A DNA stretch of 64,000 bases from Trichomonas vaginalis G3 (taxonomy: Eukaryota; Parabasalia; Trichomonadida; Trichomonadidae), in NCBI RefSeq assembly GCF_026262505.1, contig NC_067208.1, positions 19,601,962-19,665,961 on the forward strand, written 5' to 3'. The notes below the pieces were generated by a model. That model was given only the letters and a program-made list of their open reading frames with translations. It was not told where the DNA came from and did no database searches. Each line of letters opens with the position of its first letter. Position 1 is the stretch's first letter. Shown here piece by piece: positions 18,680-28,409 of this stretch. The position numbers were made by a program, and so were the translations under genes.

Positions 18680-20053
18680 TTATTCCTCACTGTCGTCCGT
18701 AGCTAAGTTATAGTCATCTAATCTTATTATTGGGATGCCATTAGCACGCACCTGAATGGCAAAACAACAATCCCTCATAAATCCAATAAGTGGCTTTGGT
18801 ACGTTTTCAGTTGCTAGTTCAATAGGTCCTTTAACAGACAATTTGTATGTTATTGGAGCAGTAGATGTTTGACCTTGCTGGAAGCAAAAGTCCACTTCTG
18901 TTGGAAAACCACATAAGAAATGTGTGTTGTCATAGCTATCCCATTTATGTTCTACACTACCATCATCCACCAATGACCTCATAACATCTTCATTAAATCC
19001 TATCATATCATTGTTTGTATTGCAGGCGTTCGCAACCATTTCATAAAATACAGGTCCATATGATTTTTCGGGTTCTGCAGGCATATTTCCATAAGCTCCC
19101 ATGGAAAGCTGAAGATATTTAAACTTAGGGTTCTCAAAATTAACATAATAGTTGTCTTTCTTTCTAAATAGTGCCCAAATACTTTTAACATTAATAGGCG
19201 TATAAGCTGCTGTAAATGTTGCACTTGAACTATCTGTATTCTTTGAGAATGAACCATCCATAGGAATCCAATCCATAACTTTAACAGGAAAACATAAAGC
19301 CTCGTTTGTATAATGTTCTACAAGTTCTGTATAAATGTTAGGGTCTAAAGAGAATGACTTTGGATGAATAAAACATTCATTAAAATCCATCTTTATTCGA
19401 AATAGTTGCTGGGTTACAGTTGTAATAGTAACTGTTCCACTAGCTTCTACTGCCTTCGTTATCATAGTGAATGGTTCATTCCATGGAACAAATTTATTTG
19501 TCGGTGGATTTGAATCTGAAGCAAATGCAACTTTAAGAGTTGGATTGAAAGCAATGATATCATTTACAGATATAGATGTGCATTGTAAGGCGTCGCTACT
19601 GAACTTTACTTTAAGCTGAATGTTTCCTGCAAAAGCTGGAATAAATCGAATAGCTTCTAATGGAAGGAATCTTCTAACAGGAATTCTTAAACGAAGCTTA
19701 AAATCAAATGATTTTCCTGCTGTAATTGGACCACTAACAATTTGTCCTGTTCTGCATGTTCCCGAATGACTCCATACATCTTCATGTCGAGTCTTTGAGA
19801 AAACATCTACTTTCTTTATTTGTTCGGTAGTTTGTGAGTTTGAAGTTATATATGCTTCTTCTCTTGCGTTGTCTTGAGAATATACGATACGACCATTTGC
19901 AAGGATTTGATATCCAGCAACTGCATAGAAAGCGTCATCGAAACCAATCCAAAATCCTGGTGGTTGTTTTTTGGAACCTGAACCAATTTCTTTATCTACA
20001 ATAAATTGACCTTCCATTTTATACGTAATGAATGTATTGTAAAGGTCCAACAT
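18680..20053 (-). CDS. Major capsid protein, double jelly-roll type (Element 2)
   Basis: 457 residues, close to the usual size of Polinton capsid proteins. Beta-rich throughout. Two long blocks (about 40-150 and 205-330) align by eye with the Element 3 capsid at 52379-53991, including a LRIPVRRFLPLEAIRFIPAFAG block matching LRVPLSSFLIFRFLRYLPNWAG there. The protein would build the hexons of an icosahedral particle. Four bases separate it from the gene at 20058 on the same strand, so these are probably co-expressed. Looks whole. Confidence 0.75.
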   Translation of the reverse strand: MLDLYNTFITYKMEGQFIVDKEIGSGSKKQPPGFWIGFDDAFYAVAGYQILANGRIVYSQDNAREEAYITSNSQTTEQIKKVDVFSKTRHEDVWSHSGTCRTGQIVSGPITAGKSFDFKLRLRIPVRRFLPLEAIRFIPAFAGNIQLKVKFSSDALQCTSISVNDIIAFNPTLKVAFASDSNPPTNKFVPWNEPFTMITKAVEASGTVTITTVTQQLFRIKMDFNECFIHPKSFSLDPNIYTELVEHYTNEALCFPVKVMDWIPMDGSFSKNTDSSSATFTAAYTPINVKSIWALFRKKDNYYVNFENPKFKYLQLSMGAYGNMPAEPEKSYGPVFYEMVANACNTNNDMIGFNEDVMRSLVDDGSVEHKWDSYDNTHFLCGFPTEVDFCFQQGQTSTAPITYKLSVKGPIELATENVPKPLIGFMRDCCFAIQVRANGIPIIRLDDYNLATDDSEE

Positions 20054-20057
20054 ATTT

Positions 20058-20375
20058 TCACCAGGAGGTGAGAGATTGAATGTTACCCATGTTTATTTTA
20101 GCAGTTCCAGGTTGTGATGGAATCTTTGCGTCAGAATATTTTCTATTAGTGTCACCAATTTGAACTGCATTGTCTATGATATCGAAATATAAGCGAATCT
20201 GATGAATTGCTCTGCTGGAGTAAATTCGTTTAACTGTTCGTTCTGCATGTCTTTGATTCGGATAAAAATATCTATTTACTTCATTATTCTCACTCTTCTT
20301 CTTGGCATTCGTGTGGAAGTTGTTTTTGACATTTTCAATGAACTGTACATTCTCTTTTGTCTCAACTTCTTTCAC
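20058..20375 (-). CDS. Small basic protein upstream of capsid (Element 2)
   Basis: 105 residues, Lys/Asn/Arg-rich in the first two thirds, ending in a short Ser/Gln/Leu stretch. Its start overlaps the stop of the gene at 20372 by four bases and its stop lies four bases before the capsid start, suggesting a capsid operon-like cluster. No family recognised. Confidence 0.5.
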   Translation of the reverse strand: MKEVETKENVQFIENVKNNFHTNAKKKSENNEVNRYFYPNQRHAERTVKRIYSSRAIHQIRLYFDIIDNAVQIGDTNRKYSDAKIPSQPGTAKINMGNIQSLTSW

Positions 20376-20659
20376 TGGCGGTCAGGATTCTTTGACTCGG
20401 TTTGTTTTTCAATGAAATTCACGAACTTTGCAATAAGCTCTTGGTTCGTTATTGAAAGTACATCTGGCTTCTTTTCTTCTGGTTCTATTGACTTTTCAGT
20501 TTGAATAGAAGGCTTAACATGGACTTCGTGGACTTCACCCTTGCACACCTTAATGTTGTCGCTTTCTGCATTCGCTAATGGAACCTTTCTTTTTCTTACG
20601 TATATTTTACCATCTTTACCTGACTTACGTAATAGAAAGGATGTTTCCTCTTGCGTCAT
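20372..20659 (-). CDS. Small charged protein (Element 2)
   Basis: 95 residues, Lys-rich N-terminus with a GKDGKIYVRKRK stretch, acidic second half. Start context TTAAATGACG as for other genes of the element. Possibly a core or scaffold protein; no family recognised. Confidence 0.5.
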   Translation of the reverse strand: MTQEETSFLLRKSGKDGKIYVRKRKVPLANAESDNIKVCKGEVHEVHVKPSIQTEKSIEPEEKKPDVLSITNQELIAKFVNFIEKQTESKNPDRQ

Positions 20660-20743
20660 TTAATATAATAGACTTCGCTCTGATTTTGACAAGCTCATTT
20701 TACATCGGTTAAAGTTTTAATTTTGTTTTTTATCTGCAGTCAA

Positions 20744-21017
20744 ATGACTCAGACAAGCCCTACGGACAAGACCCAAGGGGTCATAGATGTTGAAGCATTG
20801 AAGAAAGAAATTCGTGAGCAAATTTTATCCGAACTGAAGGAACAAAAACAAGAACAAAAGCCAGAGGACCAAAGAGAAAACTTAGTGAAAAACAACTTGC
20901 TGGCATTAGCTGCTGGACAAAAGAACCCAAGACTACTGCGAAAAAAGCTAGAGAAGAAGCTGAAAAGCTAAAGAAGCTGAAGCAAAAGCTAAAGAAGCTG
21001 AAGCAAAGAAAGAGTAA
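20744..21017 (+). pseudogene. Remnant of a Lys/Glu/Ala coiled-coil protein (Element 2)
   Basis: Starts MTQTSPTDK after a TCAAATGACT context and codes for a helical, highly charged protein ending in repeated AAAGAAGCTGAAGC units (about 20955-21010). It looks broken. Coiled-coil scaffold-like composition; no specific family. Confidence 0.4.
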
Positions 21018-21041
21018 ATGGTTTATTTTTATCCGAATTAA

Positions 21042-21899
21042 ATGTATAGACAAATACCTTTATCTGTTGCGTTCAGTAGTGAAAACCCTGACGTCAAAAT
21101 AAAGGGGAACAGAGTAACGTTTAAGTTTCCAACAGACTGGATTGTGAACATAAATGAAGAGAAGTACATTGGCATAACATCTATGTATATAACACGTGCT
21201 TTCAGAAAGGTTGACTTTATACTTCAAGTCGAGATAGAAAATGACGAACAGTCTTTAAGCGCCCAAAACATTCACATATACAAATACTTTAAAGACGATA
21301 CAACATTGCAACAATGTATGATTTCATTTAATGAGATGTTCGAGAAAAAGTTCAACATTGAAGTACAAACTTTACAGCCTTTACGTGAGTTTCTTGCACA
21401 ACTGAAAGAAGAAGGTAGTCAGCCACAACTTATAGACTTTCATTATGAATTTAATGAAAATGAAGATGGAACACATGACTGTCAGTTTGTTGTATTCTCA
21501 CCATTCAATGAAGTCGCTAAAGAGAAAGAAAATCCATTACGTATAAGATTTCAAATCTCTGAACCAAGTGATGATTTCAAGAATGTTTTCAATTATGATG
21601 CAATGCTTCCGAGGAAAAATGAATTTTCAAAGATTGTAACACCTGGCATTTGGGATAGAAAGCAAGCTATATTATATTCAAACTTAAGTAAGGGAGTTGA
21701 AAATGAGTTCATTGGTCATACAAGAACTTCACCACTTCCTAACCCTAAATACTATAAATTAACTGGCTTCAATCGTGAGTTTTGGATAGACATGTTCTCC
21801 ACTCATGACCATAACTGCCCAGTGTTCTTACCTCCAGACCATAAGGACTGTCTCTACATTGAAGCACAACTCTTAAACTCTACCATCGCAGTATTGTAA
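21042..21899 (+). CDS. Penton-like minor capsid protein (Element 2)
   Basis: 285 residues. The N-terminal block F.FP.DW......KYIGI......R matches the pattern seen in three other proteins here (36942, 42042-42548 and 59912), each an independent member of one family, and all are beta-rich. Size and pairing with a double jelly-roll capsid suggest the single jelly-roll penton. Start context GAATTAAATGTA preceded by TTTATTTTTA. Divergently placed from the capsid cluster. Looks whole. The penton role is inference. Confidence 0.6.
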   Translation: MYRQIPLSVAFSSENPDVKIKGNRVTFKFPTDWIVNINEEKYIGITSMYITRAFRKVDFILQVEIENDEQSLSAQNIHIYKYFKDDTTLQQCMISFNEMFEKKFNIEVQTLQPLREFLAQLKEEGSQPQLIDFHYEFNENEDGTHDCQFVVFSPFNEVAKEKENPLRIRFQISEPSDDFKNVFNYDAMLPRKNEFSKIVTPGIWDRKQAILYSNLSKGVENEFIGHTRTSPLPNPKYYKLTGFNREFWIDMFSTHDHNCPVFLPPDHKDCLYIEAQLLNSTIAVL

Positions 21900-22003
21900 A
21901 TGACCACATGGGCTTCACCCTTGCCGCTAGCGGCTTATTTTTATCATGAATGGTCTCACTGCTGACAAAAATAAATGACCTCATTATTTTCTCATTCATG
22001 ACC

Positions 22004-25000
22004 TCAGAACTTAAGCTTTCTTATGAATGAAGTCTTAGTCTGAATAGAAAAGTTAAACTTTTCAGCAAAGCAAGGTTGACACGACTTACATAAGTCGAAT
22101 GCAATCTCTTGACCGTCATAAAGTGCTTTATATAACTTCATAACACTGAACTCAGAGTCTTTGTCAAATTTTCCTTGCGGAACCATTAAACCTTTATCTT
22201 CATCATAGAAACACTGAACAGAGTCAGGAAACATTTCATTAGCGGTTAAAGCAATAACATCTTGCTTCACGCCTTTCATTCTGCAGTGAAATGCAACTTC
22301 ATTTAAATCATTCGTGAGTAAGTCTATGTAAGTCTTCTTTCCACAAAATATTGACTTGTATGCTAAACTTTGTTTATCTTTTGTGATTTCTGCAAAGTCG
22401 CTATGAAATTGACCAAGGTTTTTACCAATGAGAACTCTTCCATAACGTTTCTCAAACTCTTCAGCTAAACGAGGGATATCTTCATTGTAGAGATGCATAC
22501 TGTCCGTATCGCTATAAAAGATGTCCATTCCTAAGTCCTCAGCAGTACAGAATACTTCACACATTATTCTCTTCGACATAGACAGAATGTTAACACCAAG
22601 TGGACAGAAGTTAAAGTGTCTGCAAATGCTTTTCGTTAGCTTGAAAATAGTTTTATCTGAACCATCCAAACCTTCGAACTTCACTATATGGTTGTAGTTT
22701 CTGATGGCATATCTTATAGCATCTTTGTCATTTACTATGGTTATTTTTGACTCAATAGGAGATAGAATAGTTTTGCCATAAATACTGTTCAGAATGAGCT
22801 TTATATTTTCTTGCAAAGGATTTCCTTCTTTCTTATACTTTAACCTTAACTCAAACAACTTCTTTACTTCATCTCTTATTCTAATATCTCTGTTTCCATC
22901 GTAATAGTATCCTTGCAACACTTCACATTTGACACCTTGATATTTTATGAGGTCTTGTAATGTTATATGGTCAACATACATTAAACAGCAAGTGTTTGAA
23001 CTTCTGGGAACGTTAAGTTCTGGATTTAGTTCAGGGTCACAAACTATTAAAGGAAAGTGTCTATGTATTCCAATCTCTGTTATCTTAATGAGAACAAAGA
23101 AGCCAGACATAAACTTTTCACCAATGGGTTCCTTTTGGTCGTCATCGAATAAATGTCTCATGAGATACTCTGTGCTTAACATTTCTTTCTTCATAACCTT
23201 TGGAATACCTTCTAAAGTATAAAGTCTTGCTATAGCTGATGGATATAATGAAACAGCGTCGAAATCAGCAATGAGTTTCTTTTCGCTCTTTTGTTTAATG
23301 TTATCTGACAGCATACATCTTCCACCTTGAATGCAGCGTGAAATAAATTCTCTTGGTTTATTTGAGAGGTCATATAAATTTCCATTCGGGAAGTACACTC
23401 TGTTCTCAAATAATTTGTTAGCAATTGAACAAATACTAACGTAGTCATAAACGTTTAAATCAAATTCTTTCAATATGTCATTGCGGAACTTAACAAAACC
23501 TTCTCTTAAAATTCTTACATCTTGTTTGCAATAAAATGTGCTATACTTTTCTAAGTCGAAGTGGTTCTCATCTATTCTGCAACCTTTGATGGAATCTATG
23601 TTTTTCATGAATGTATCTGCATCCCGGATAAACTTACATGCTTCAGAAATGACACCAGTTCTGTTGTCATTTGCTAACAAAACACTGCTGTAGTAGTTGT
23701 ATGGAAATACTTCTTTCGGTCCTGTTTGTAAGTTAAACATAGCAGGAAATAGTTTAAGCTTCTTATTTATAACACTGTAAGAGTCTTTTATAATAATTGC
23801 CCTTCCTTTATATAAGCCAGTTATTTGCATTGTTCGTGAACCTTTAATGATGGGAGTTCCTTTCACTTCTGTCATGTGTCTTAAGATGAAGTTTATATCA
23901 TAACTGAGGTTATGGAAATATATTAAACTCTTGTCAGGAAGTCGTTCCAAAAATTCTGTTGCACAGTTCTGACCCCAAATGCTTTCACTCACTGAACCAT
24001 CTTCACTGTCGTAACATATGTTAAAAGCTTTATGAAAGCCATCAGTGCTACACTCAAAGTCAGCAAAGAAAACGTGCTCAGGAATGAACTTGCACTTATT
24101 TTTATTTACTTCTTTTGACTCGGCTTTCTTCTTCAGTTGTACACAATACTTTGGAGCATATGTCAAATCTTTAAATGGTGCAAGGTTCTGTTTATATAAG
24201 TCAGTAGTATATGTGAAAAGTTCTCCATAAGAAATAGGTTCGAAATATTTGCACTCCCACAATGTTTTCATAACATCCCATAACGGTGTTGTTCTATCAT
24301 AACGAACTACATATTTATCTTCTCTCTTTGTATAAATCTTCATTTGTTTCTCAATGTTCATTCCACCACAGCTTGAGATTTCTATATAGTTGCGAATGAA
24401 ATATGTTGTCATTGGTAATCTTTCATTTAGCATGTAGTGGTCTTCAACAAGAAGTAAGTCAATAGTTCTAACAGTTTCACATTCTTTTGGTATGTATCTC
24501 TTTATTTCATTATGTCTTGAGTCATTGAAGTAACCAATGGTAACATTAAATGCTATACCTGTTGCGTCAGAAATTTCTTGTACTTTACTTTGAGGAAAGT
24601 CTCTAACACGAATGACTTCTCTCATGTGGTCAATAGTTTCTTCATTTACTCCAGCCTGAATGCAAGCATAAACGAAACAATTGTCTTCTGTCATAAGTGC
24701 TGCAGTTCTTTTGTTCAGTTCATTGAAGATTTGGTAGCGTTCAAGATTTATAGGTAATGTGCAAAGATACTTCCAGAACTGACCGCTTCTCTTCTTATAA
24801 AACTTCTTTTCACCATTATCTTTCCAAAAGCTTTCTATAAGTGCTGGGTTTCCTGTTTGCTTAAGAGCTTCCAAAATGGCTTTCTGGTCATTTGTCAGTG
24901 TGCTTTCATCTCTATATGGTCTCTTTTTTGGTTTGCCTTTCTTTACATCTGACATCGTTAAGCCTTCATATTCTGTTAAATCATACATCTTTATTTCAGT

Positions 25001-25780
25001 AAGATTCTTTATGTTTGTCAAGAAGAAGTCATAGTGCATTTCAACAATACCTGCAGCATTTGCTTCTATCTCTGATATAAAGTTCTCCTTCAAGAGCTGA
25101 TGTAGTAATGTTCCAATATTATTGAGGTTTAACGTAGAACATTCATACTTTCCACCAAGTTTATAACATACCATCCATCTCTGTTGTGAGTTTATTTTAA
25201 TTTTCTCTAAGAGTCTCATGAAAACCTTACCGAAATGTTTGTGTAAGTAGTCTCTGTTTGGTTCATCTAAAGCTTCGATGTTAAAGTCAATGAGTCTATT
25301 GCCTGACTTCACATTTCTCTTCCTATTCTCTTCATCTTTCTTTAACCATCTCTCACCTTCTTTTGGTTTGTCGTCAATGGAACGAATGACATCGTTAGCT
25401 TTGCGAACTTGTTCTATAGCGCTCTTAAACATCTCTCTTCTCTGTTGTTTCAGTGTGTCGTCTCTTCTTCTTGTTTCACCAACGTTTGCATTTGTTATGT
25501 CAAACATTTCTCTTCTTACTTCATGAGGTACTGAACGTCTATGATATAAGTCAATAGCAACGTCATTTAAAGGAAATGCTCTTGCATGGACTTCGTCCTC
25601 GCCGCGTTGCGGCTTTATGAACTCATGAATTCTATCATAACTTATTGCACCATTATAGTCTTTAATGAAGTCAGCGAGTGCTTTTTTGTTTGTTGCGTAA
25701 TGTTTTGCTACTTCTATGTTAGCTTCTGTTAGAAGTTGTTTTATTTCCGAGTGTTCTAACTTAGACAACTTCCGATACAT
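22004..25780 (-). CDS. Protein-primed family B DNA polymerase (Element 2)
   Basis: 1258 residues, the largest gene here and the hallmark of Mavericks. Exonuclease motif FADFEC is near 571; polymerase motif A DFDAVSLYPS near 838, motif B KLILNSIYGK near 993, motif C YSDTDS near 1088. It should replicate the element from protein-primed ends. The N-terminal ~500 residues include an NCFVYACI...VEDHY pattern (about 375-460) that resembles an OTU-like cysteine-protease fold reported for this part of some Polinton polymerases; I hold that loosely. The upstream region (TTTTATTTCCTACTAAAG) lacks the TAAATG context, so its expression class may differ. Looks whole. Confidence 0.93.
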   Translation of the reverse strand: MYRKLSKLEHSEIKQLLTEANIEVAKHYATNKKALADFIKDYNGAISYDRIHEFIKPQRGEDEVHARAFPLNDVAIDLYHRRSVPHEVRREMFDITNANVGETRRRDDTLKQQRREMFKSAIEQVRKANDVIRSIDDKPKEGERWLKKDEENRKRNVKSGNRLIDFNIEALDEPNRDYLHKHFGKVFMRLLEKIKINSQQRWMVCYKLGGKYECSTLNLNNIGTLLHQLLKENFISEIEANAAGIVEMHYDFFLTNIKNLTEIKMYDLTEYEGLTMSDVKKGKPKKRPYRDESTLTNDQKAILEALKQTGNPALIESFWKDNGEKKFYKKRSGQFWKYLCTLPINLERYQIFNELNKRTAALMTEDNCFVYACIQAGVNEETIDHMREVIRVRDFPQSKVQEISDATGIAFNVTIGYFNDSRHNEIKRYIPKECETVRTIDLLLVEDHYMLNERLPMTTYFIRNYIEISSCGGMNIEKQMKIYTKREDKYVVRYDRTTPLWDVMKTLWECKYFEPISYGELFTYTTDLYKQNLAPFKDLTYAPKYCVQLKKKAESKEVNKNKCKFIPEHVFFADFECSTDGFHKAFNICYDSEDGSVSESIWGQNCATEFLERLPDKSLIYFHNLSYDINFILRHMTEVKGTPIIKGSRTMQITGLYKGRAIIIKDSYSVINKKLKLFPAMFNLQTGPKEVFPYNYYSSVLLANDNRTGVISEACKFIRDADTFMKNIDSIKGCRIDENHFDLEKYSTFYCKQDVRILREGFVKFRNDILKEFDLNVYDYVSICSIANKLFENRVYFPNGNLYDLSNKPREFISRCIQGGRCMLSDNIKQKSEKKLIADFDAVSLYPSAIARLYTLEGIPKVMKKEMLSTEYLMRHLFDDDQKEPIGEKFMSGFFVLIKITEIGIHRHFPLIVCDPELNPELNVPRSSNTCCLMYVDHITLQDLIKYQGVKCEVLQGYYYDGNRDIRIRDEVKKLFELRLKYKKEGNPLQENIKLILNSIYGKTILSPIESKITIVNDKDAIRYAIRNYNHIVKFEGLDGSDKTIFKLTKSICRHFNFCPLGVNILSMSKRIMCEVFCTAEDLGMDIFYSDTDSMHLYNEDIPRLAEEFEKRYGRVLIGKNLGQFHSDFAEITKDKQSLAYKSIFCGKKTYIDLLTNDLNEVAFHCRMKGVKQDVIALTANEMFPDSVQCFYDEDKGLMVPQGKFDKDSEFSVMKLYKALYDGQEIAFDLCKSCQPCFAEKFNFSIQTKTSFIRKLKF

Positions 25781-25871
25781 CTTTAGTAGGAAATAAAAAA
25801 AATATTTTTTGAAAAAATTAGATTAGATTTTTTAAAGTTATTTTTCAAAATAATTTAATATTTTTATTTTA

Positions 25872-26345
25872 ATGAAACACATGCAAGATTGCAAGTTCTT
25901 TTCATACAATGCTCTCGCTACTGCCATCAAGAATGAGTTCAATAATGCTTCAAACGTTAATGTTATCTTTAACAAGAAGTTTGTGAAAGAATCTAAGTTT
26001 GGTCAGTATGTCAGACCATTAGCTATCGTCATTGACCGCAAACGTTATACTTCACAAGAGTTAGCAGTAGTTTTGAAACAAAAGAGTTTCTTCGTGAATG
26101 TCAAAGATACTCATTATACTGTTATAAAGAACTCTAATATTGACTTCTTCAGTATTGCTTTAAATCTTTCCGAACAGAAAGAATATAAGAAGGGTGAAAC
26201 AAATGTGAAATATTATCCTTCATCTCTGAAGACAATAACGAACAAAGATGTTATACAGAAATTCTTACCAAAGGTTGAAGAAGCTTCTATTGACATTGAC
26301 GAAGGAAGTGAAATGGTTGAAGAAATAGACCCTGAAGCTATTTAA
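25872..26345 (+). CDS. Maverick conserved protein, 157 aa (Element 2)
   Basis: Divergent from PolB with about 90 bp between starts. The N-terminal half is basic with a RPLAIVIDRKRY core, the C-terminus acidic. Probable homologue of the 156-residue protein at 13237 in Element 1. Neighbourhood suggests a replication role; function unknown. Start context TTATTTTAATGA. Looks whole. Confidence 0.6.
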   Translation: MKHMQDCKFFSYNALATAIKNEFNNASNVNVIFNKKFVKESKFGQYVRPLAIVIDRKRYTSQELAVVLKQKSFFVNVKDTHYTVIKNSNIDFFSIALNLSEQKEYKKGETNVKYYPSSLKTITNKDVIQKFLPKVEEASIDIDEGSEMVEEIDPEAI

Positions 26346-26719
26346 CCAAAAATATATTTTTGAAGAACTGAGGGTGTCACCATGTCACCACGTCACCATG
26401 TCACCATGTCACCAGGTTAATTAACTTCTTTTAAAAATGATGACAACATGACATTTTGACAACACAGCAGGATTAATGCAAAAATGAATGTTATCGTTAA
26501 TGTTATCGTTTATGTTATCGTTAATGTTATCGTTAATGCTTACAGTGTCGAACATAATTGACGTAGGATTCATGACTTCTTCGTAAATGAGTGTAAATAT
26601 AGCACAAAAATATATTTTAGGTGAAGAGGTGAGATCTCACCCGTTTTTTCACCTCTTTTTTCACCTCATTCTCTTTTCGTTAATGTTGTCGTGACTTCAT
26701 CGTTAATGTTGTCGTGACT
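26346..26719. repeat. Iteron-rich control region (Element 2)
   Basis: Five tandem 8-bp units of TCACCATG type (about 26380-26420), then a block containing TTAATTAACTTCTTTTAAAA and GACAACATGACATTTTGACA, then four 12-bp GTTATCGTTAAT units (about 26490-26538). A GGTGAGATCTCACC palindrome lies at 26628-26641. The first two blocks recur inverted at about 29480-29550, and the GACAACATGACATTTTGACA block recurs in Element 1 near 46717. Iterons beside PolB fit a replication or transcription control region; inference. Confidence 0.6.
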
Positions 26720-27547
26720 TCATTCTTCCTCTTTGAAGTTGTCGAAATATTCTGTTATTTTTTCCTTCAGTAATGTTAAGTCTTCTTTGAATGTAAGTAT
26801 TGTGCAACCTTTGATGTCATAGTGTGTTTGAGGAAGAGTATTTTTGACAATTTCCTTTATTTGCTCATTCGGTGTCATTGAAATCGGTAAGTTTTCACGA
26901 TAGAACCAGTTTCTGTCAGATTTATATATTTTAGCTAAGTCATAAAAGCTCTTGTTGTTTCTTCTGACTAAATGCAACATAACCATATCTTTATCTTCTT
27001 CTTTCTCCAACTCTTCAGTATAAATCATATACTTATAACTCTTTTCCTTTCCTTTTGGTACTGAACGTGGTATTCTTTTCTGTATGCTTTTGTCTTTGGA
27101 TTCAATGACTTCATCTTTTGCTTGAAGTTTCTTTTCCATCTCTCCACGTTCTGCTTTATATAGTTCATCTAACATCATGAAAATATAACAAGCATAACGA
27201 GGTGAAGCCCACATTGCTACAGCGTTTACTAAAAGTCTATGAACATAATAACCTTTCAAACCAGGAGCCAAATTCTTGCGATTTTCGTACGGAATCTCTT
27301 CTCTCGGTTTTCCGAGGGAAGCAATCATATGAGAAAATTCTTCTAAAAGTTCTTTTGTCTGTTGGTTTTCAAACCAATGATATGCTTGCTTTGTAGAACG
27401 AAGAGCATTCATTATACTTTGCATTTGGTACATGTCATCTTTGACTGAACGAATGAGACGTAACTGTTTGTTATACTGTATGTACTCGTATTCTTCATTG
27501 ATGGCTTCATGAACGATAGCAGTTGTTGTGTTCTCTGATGTTGACAT
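26720..27547 (-). CDS. KilA-N domain protein (Element 2)
   Basis: About 275 residues from the preferred start. The KilA-N core is at about 95-130 (GYYVHRLLVNAVAMWASPRYACYIFMM), followed by a coiled-coil (140-170) and a C-terminal domain of unknown type. KilA-N proteins of large DNA viruses and phages bind nucleic acid. An upstream in-frame ATG at 27565 exists, but that leader is identical to the leader of the neighbouring paralogue, so it is more likely promoter; I place the start at 27547. Looks whole. Confidence 0.75.
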   Translation of the reverse strand: MSTSENTTTAIVHEAINEEYEYIQYNKQLRLIRSVKDDMYQMQSIMNALRSTKQAYHWFENQQTKELLEEFSHMIASLGKPREEIPYENRKNLAPGLKGYYVHRLLVNAVAMWASPRYACYIFMMLDELYKAERGEMEKKLQAKDEVIESKDKSIQKRIPRSVPKGKEKSYKYMIYTEELEKEEDKDMVMLHLVRRNNKSFYDLAKIYKSDRNWFYRENLPISMTPNEQIKEIVKNTLPQTHYDIKGCTILTFKEDLTLLKEKITEYFDNFKEEE

Positions 27548-27573
27548 TACTGTCTTTACATACAAGATAAAAA
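27544..27573 (-). promoter_or_regulatory. Shared upstream block of the two KilA-N genes
   Basis: The minus-strand block TATCTTGTATGTAAAGACAG followed by TAATG is present here and again at 28243-28270 before the second KilA-N gene. Its conservation across paralogues whose coding parts differ marks it as a regulatory block and argues that translation starts at the inner ATG in both. Confidence 0.6.
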
Positions 27574-27636
27574 TTTTTGTTAGAAAAAAATTAGCGTTAT
27601 TTTCTGACTTTCACAAAAGACCAAAAATAAACGCTT

Positions 27637-28245
27637 TACATGTATTTTTCAGCAACTTCGTCAAATAATTTTATAGCTTTATCTATCTCATCTACTTCAA
27701 ACGTTTCTTTACCTTTCGTGGGAGCACCATACATTTTCTCAAAAACTTCAAGCAGTTCTGTTTCAGCAGCTCTCATATCATTAACGAACACAACCTTGAC
27801 TCTATTGACTGTACTGTCATATCTTTGAGTTATATTATATGTCTTCCTATCTTATATCTTTTTGTGTTGAAGTCCTTCGGTTTCTGAACGATGTAAAGTA
27901 AGCCTTCACTGCAACGTTCCGTATCGAATGAACCATATGTTATGAAGTTATATCCAACAACTGGGTCTAACCATAACAAAACTATTGGTATAAGACTTTT
28001 GTCTATAAGATATGCTCTTGTTCCATGAAATGCTACTGATATCATGAGCTCAGGATTTCTTGTCAAAATTTTCTGAGTAGAAGCAATTCTAACCCAGTCC
28101 TTTGTTTTCTTTCCAGAAGGTTTATAATGTCTGACAAAGAATATTTGTTGTATTTCTTTGAGTATCTTACGTTTAAATCACCTATTCTAACCACTTTGGT
28201 GTCATTGTCTATCTTTCTAACTGTTTCAAACTCAATGTTTGTCAT
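27637..28245 (-). pseudogene. Second KilA-N-like gene, remnant (Element 2)
   Basis: Same upstream block as the gene at 26720-27547. The coding region keeps a SLIPIVLLWLDPVVGYNFI stretch that lines up with the KilA-N core of its neighbour. It looks broken, with about two or three breaks. Tandem duplication followed by decay is the simplest reading. Confidence 0.55.
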
Positions 28246-28364
28246 TACTGTCTTTACATACAAGATAAAAAAATAAATAAAAATAAAACTAACTTTATTT
28301 TTATCTTTTATGAAAATTCATGAAATTTGGTCATTTTTCAGCAAAAATAATGTTTAGGTGAAGA

Positions 28365-28378
28365 GGTGAGATCTCACC
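28365..28378. repeat. Dispersed palindrome GGTGAGATCTCACC (six copies)
   Basis: Perfect 14-bp palindromes at 17863-17876, 26628-26641, 28365-28378, 29598-29611, 29696-29709 and 38601-38614, all between genes of Element 2, including one in each terminal repeat. Neighbouring GGTGAAGAGGTGAG and TTTTTTCACCTC arms extend the symmetry. Not seen in Elements 1 or 3 or host DNA in this window. Probable binding site of an element-encoded protein. Confidence 0.75.
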
Positions 28379-28409
28379 CGTTTTCTCACCTGTTTTCTCA
28401 CCTGTTTTT

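Noticed and set aside
26380-26420. CRISPR-like array at the 8-bp TCACCATG repeats
   Set aside because: Units are directly adjacent without spacers and the DNA is eukaryotic; they are iterons.
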